A stretch of DNA of 64,000 bases from Bacillota bacterium (GTDB taxonomy: Bacteria; Bacillota; Clostridia; Lachnospirales; Lachnospiraceae). The position numbers and the translations under genes were made by a program. The notes below the pieces were generated by a model that was not told the origin of the DNA, did no database searches, and saw nothing but the letters and a program-made list of their open reading frames with translations. Where the stretch lies: the NCBI GenBank assembly GCA_023402845.1, contig JAEYFP010000022.1, positions 62,001 through 126,000 of the forward strand, read 5' to 3'. This document shows positions 61,721 to 64,000 of this stretch, one piece after another (the first letter of the stretch is position 1; each line of letters opens with the position of its first letter).

Positions 61721-63088
61721 ATGAAGAGAAAAGTATTGGCTATTCTGCTTGCATGTACGATGACCGCCGGTCTTGCGGCATGCGGCAGCACAGCGGCAGC
61801 TCCGGCAGAGGAGAGTGCGGCGGTAACAGAAGAGGCTCCTGAGACAGAAGAGGTAAATGAGGAAGCACCGGCAGAAGAAGCGGCAGCAGGGCCTGTTACC
61901 TTAAATGTAACAACTACTTATGCTGGGAATGACGGCGGGGCGGCTACATACCAGAAGTATTTGGCACAGTACCAGGACGAAACAGGCAATACGATCAATG
62001 ATGCATCGGGCACGGCAGATGAAGCTTTTAAGGCAAGGGTTCTGGCGGATTTTGAAGTCGGTTCCGAACCGGATGTTCTGTTCTACTTTAACGGACCGGA
62101 CTCTAATTCGTTTGTCAGCGCAGGTAAGGTTGTATCAGTAGACGATATCAGAGCAGAATTTCCTGATTACGCCTCCAATATGAAGGATGATATGCTTGGG
62201 GCTTCTCCGGTAGACGGCAAGAATTATTCGATTCCCGTAAACGGCTATTGGGAAGCAATGTATGTCAACAAAGAGGTTTGTGAGGCAGCGGGTGTGGAGA
62301 TTCCCGGCGCAGATACGACTTGGGAAGAGTTTATGGATATCTGTCAGAAAATCAAGGATGCAGGCTATTCCCCGATTGCGGCATCTCTTGCGCAGGTACC
62401 GCATTACTGGTTTGAATATTCTATATTTAACTATACATCGGTTAAAACACACTGTGTGCTGCCGGAAAGTACGACAGATGCAAACGGAAAGGCATGGATC
62501 GACGGTATTACGGATGTAAAGGATTTATATGAAAAAGGCTATTTCCCCGACAATACCCTTTCTGCAACCGATGACGAGACATTCCAGATGTTCATTGACG
62601 GAAAGGCAGCCTTCCTGGTTGACGGCTCCTGGAAAGCAGGCGGAATTGCAGAAAAAACGGACAATATTGATAACTTTACTGTTACCTATGTTCCGGGGCA
62701 GGGCGACAGAAAATCAACCGATATGATCGGCGGACTTTCTTCAGGATACTATATCACGAAGAAAGCATGGGAGGACCCTGAAAAGCGTGAAGCAGCGGTG
62801 AAATTTGTGGAATATATGACGGGCGATGAAGCGGTATCCGAATTTGCACTCGTTTCCGCTACTGCTTTGAAAAACGGTGCAACGGTAGACGAGAGTACAT
62901 TGAATTCCCTGCAGAAGGATTGTCTGACGCTATGTGCGGGTGCTACCGGAATAGCTGCGGCAGTACAGGATTTGGTTCCTCAGCCGTGCAGAGTGCCGGT
63001 ATTTGACGGTATGCCCAACCTCGTAACAGGTAAGGCGGATATTGCCGAATCTGTACAGGAAGTGCTCGATTTAATCGCAGAGCAGTAA
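61721..63088 (+). CDS. Sugar ABC transporter substrate-binding lipoprotein
   Basis: Extracellular solute-binding protein family 1 member. ATG 61721 (MKRKVLAILLACTMTAGLAAC) with GGGAGG upstream gives a lipoprotein signal with lipobox LAAC, C21. A Glu/Ala-rich acidic linker (about 25-50) tethers the two-lobed domain (VTLNVTTTYAGNDGG.., FEVGSEPDVLFYFNG, GYWEAMYVNKEVCEAAG, GGLSSGYYITKKAWEDPEKREAAVKFVEYMTG). 456-residue class, typical for oligosaccharide binders. It is followed after an intercistronic hairpin by an ABC permease. Specificity is inferred from the neighbouring phosphorylase (beta-1,4 disaccharide). Confidence 0.93.
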   Translation: MKRKVLAILLACTMTAGLAACGSTAAAPAEESAAVTEEAPETEEVNEEAPAEEAAAGPVTLNVTTTYAGNDGGAATYQKYLAQYQDETGNTINDASGTADEAFKARVLADFEVGSEPDVLFYFNGPDSNSFVSAGKVVSVDDIRAEFPDYASNMKDDMLGASPVDGKNYSIPVNGYWEAMYVNKEVCEAAGVEIPGADTTWEEFMDICQKIKDAGYSPIAASLAQVPHYWFEYSIFNYTSVKTHCVLPESTTDANGKAWIDGITDVKDLYEKGYFPDNTLSATDDETFQMFIDGKAAFLVDGSWKAGGIAEKTDNIDNFTVTYVPGQGDRKSTDMIGGLSSGYYITKKAWEDPEKREAAVKFVEYMTGDEAVSEFALVSATALKNGATVDESTLNSLQKDCLTLCAGATGIAAAVQDLVPQPCRVPVFDGMPNLVTGKADIAESVQEVLDLIAEQ

Positions 63089-63119
63089 GTACACAGAGTT
63101 GAGATAGGTATGACGATAC

Positions 63120-63155
63120 GGACCGGAGACAAAGTATTCTGCTTTTCTCCGGTCC
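63120..63155 (+). other. Intercistronic hairpin between binding-protein and permease genes
   Basis: GGACCGGAGA (63120-63129) pairs with TCTCCGGTCC (63146-63155); after a bulged C, AAAG (63131-63134) pairs with CTTT (63142-63145), leaving a 7-base loop. The 14-bp stem is not followed by a T-run. Such a structure can protect the upstream binding-protein mRNA and make it more abundant than the permease. Confidence 0.6.
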
Positions 63156-63211
63156 CATTTAAAAAGAACCTGTGAATATCAGAGTTGTTTAAGCAGGTGA
63201 AAGGAGCAAAA

Positions 63212-64000
63212 ATGGGAGCAAATATCTATAAAAATAAAAAGCCTGTTATCTTTTTCTTGATTCCTGCTTTTACATTTATGCTGATATTTCTTTATTATCC
63301 GTTTATACAGAATATTTTAAACAGCTTTCAGCATATTGCAGGGTTAGGAACAGCCGCAAAAGGAATGAATGACCCGTGGTATGAGAATTATATAAAAATG
63401 TTTCAGGATCCAAATATGAAAACCGCACTCGGCAATACGCTGTACATGGTTTTTATTACACTGGTCGGGCAGGTCGGGATTGCTATTTTGCTTGCGCTGC
63501 TCGTCGACAATATCAAAAAGGGTGCAAAGTTCTTCCGGGTCGTCTATTTTTTTCCGATTGTCGTATCGGCTACCGCGCTTGGCCTTTTATTTAATCTGAT
63601 TTTTTTATACGATAAAGGAATGGTAAACCAGTTTCGGGAGCTGTTTGGTGCCGCGGAGCTTATGGACTTTAAAAATGAGGTGCATGCGATGCTTACGCTT
63701 GTTCTTCCGGTCATGTGGCAGTATGTGGGTTTTTATTTTATTATTTTGCTGACGGGACTGAACAACATCTCAGAGGAGCTTTACGAGGCGGCAGCCATCG
63801 ACGGTGCAAAACCGTTGCAGAAGGTACGCTATATTTCTCTGCCTCTTCTTCATAATGTTATTTGCACCTGCGTTGTTCTTGCGGTGACGGGTGCCCTGAA
63901 AGTTTTTGATCTGCCATGGGTGATGTTTCCGAAGGGAATGCCGTTCAATACGACATGGCTGACAGGCACGTATATGTACTATCAGGCATTTGATGCAAGC
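63212..64000 (+). CDS. Sugar ABC transporter permease, MalF/UgpA-type (3' end cut by window)
   Basis: The open frame from ATG 63212 (GAAAGGAG upstream) runs 263 codons to the window edge without a stop. Hydrophobic helices include IFFLIPAFTFMLIFLYYPFI, the TLYMVFITLVGQVGIAILLALLV segment and VVYFFPIVVSATALGLLFNLIFL. The EAA motif that contacts the ATPase is visible (EAAAIDGAKPLQKVRYISLPLL). Only about the last 30-40 residues should be missing. A second permease probably follows; an ATPase is often encoded elsewhere in this transporter class. Confidence 0.93.
   Translation, partial: MGANIYKNKKPVIFFLIPAFTFMLIFLYYPFIQNILNSFQHIAGLGTAAKGMNDPWYENYIKMFQDPNMKTALGNTLYMVFITLVGQVGIAILLALLVDNIKKGAKFFRVVYFFPIVVSATALGLLFNLIFLYDKGMVNQFRELFGAAELMDFKNEVHAMLTLVLPVMWQYVGFYFIILLTGLNNISEELYEAAAIDGAKPLQKVRYISLPLLHNVICTCVVLAVTGALKVFDLPWVMFPKGMPFNTTWLTGTYMYYQAFDAS

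Overview
The window looks like a chromosomal segment of a motile, low-to-moderate GC, Gram-positive Clostridia bacterium, most likely Lachnospiraceae (a Roseburia/Agathobacter-like gut anaerobe). This assignment is inferred from gene content and gene order as I remember them, not from a database search. Supporting points are an LPXTG surface protein with its own sortase, codY directly upstream of a giant fla/che operon, Gram-positive CheC/CheD/FliY chemotaxis, strong Shine-Dalgarno (SD) sequences with many GTG/TTG starts, a rubrerythrin, and lipoprotein-based sugar ABC uptake. Almost everything is on the + strand. I saw no tRNA, rRNA, CRISPR array, transposase or phage gene.

Layout. (1) 1-6.8 kb: the end of a degenerate HD-GYP protein, a 1353-residue LPKTG-anchored adhesin, its sortase, and a convergent M23 peptidase. 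(2) 7.2-12.95 kb: comM, dprA and topA, then codY, which ends at a perfect intrinsic terminator. (3) 13.1-47.6 kb: one fla/che gene train in the order flgB, flgC, fliE, fliF, fliG, fliH, fliI, fliJ, MotE-like, fliK, flgD, TIGR02530-like, flgE, flbD/swrD, motA, motB, fliL, fliM, fliY, cheY, fliO, fliP, fliQ, fliR, flhB, flhA, flhF, flhG, PilZ, cheB, cheA, cheW, cheC, cheD, a small membrane protein, fliA, fapA, then three poorly known genes. It supplies rod, hook, MS/C-ring, export gate, stator, chemotaxis core and the late sigma factor. Flagellin, fliD, fliS, flgM, flgK/flgL, cheR and chemoreceptors must lie elsewhere. (4) 47.7-51.7 kb: two DegV proteins, an AI-2E-family membrane protein and a convergent AEC transporter. 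(5) 51.9-55.1 kb: a VTC-domain / DUF4956 / Cthe_2159-like lipoprotein module. (6) 55.2-64 kb: a rubrerythrin, then a disaccharide-phosphorolysis locus with a GH94 phosphorylase (closest by motif to N,N'-diacetylchitobiose phosphorylase), a phosphohexomutase, a YesM/LytS-type sensor kinase, a sugar-binding lipoprotein and the start of its ABC permease.

How they work together. A candidate CodY box lies inside the flgB promoter, which would link nutrient status to flagellar synthesis as known in Bacillus subtilis. Candidate sigma-28 promoters precede the adhesin gene and fliK. RNA hairpins between flgC/fliE and flgE/flbD could tune stoichiometry within the long transcript. The PilZ protein keeps its c-di-GMP-binding motifs, while the HD-GYP protein has lost its catalytic ones. 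At the right end the phosphorylase and mutase would turn an imported disaccharide into a sugar 6-phosphate without spending ATP on that half.

The best candidates for little-described biology are the tail of the fla/che operon (43.3-43.6 and 46.0-47.6 kb), the methionine-rich linker in FliY, the VTC/DUF4956/lipoprotein module, and the regulatory repeats in front of the GH94 and adhesin genes.
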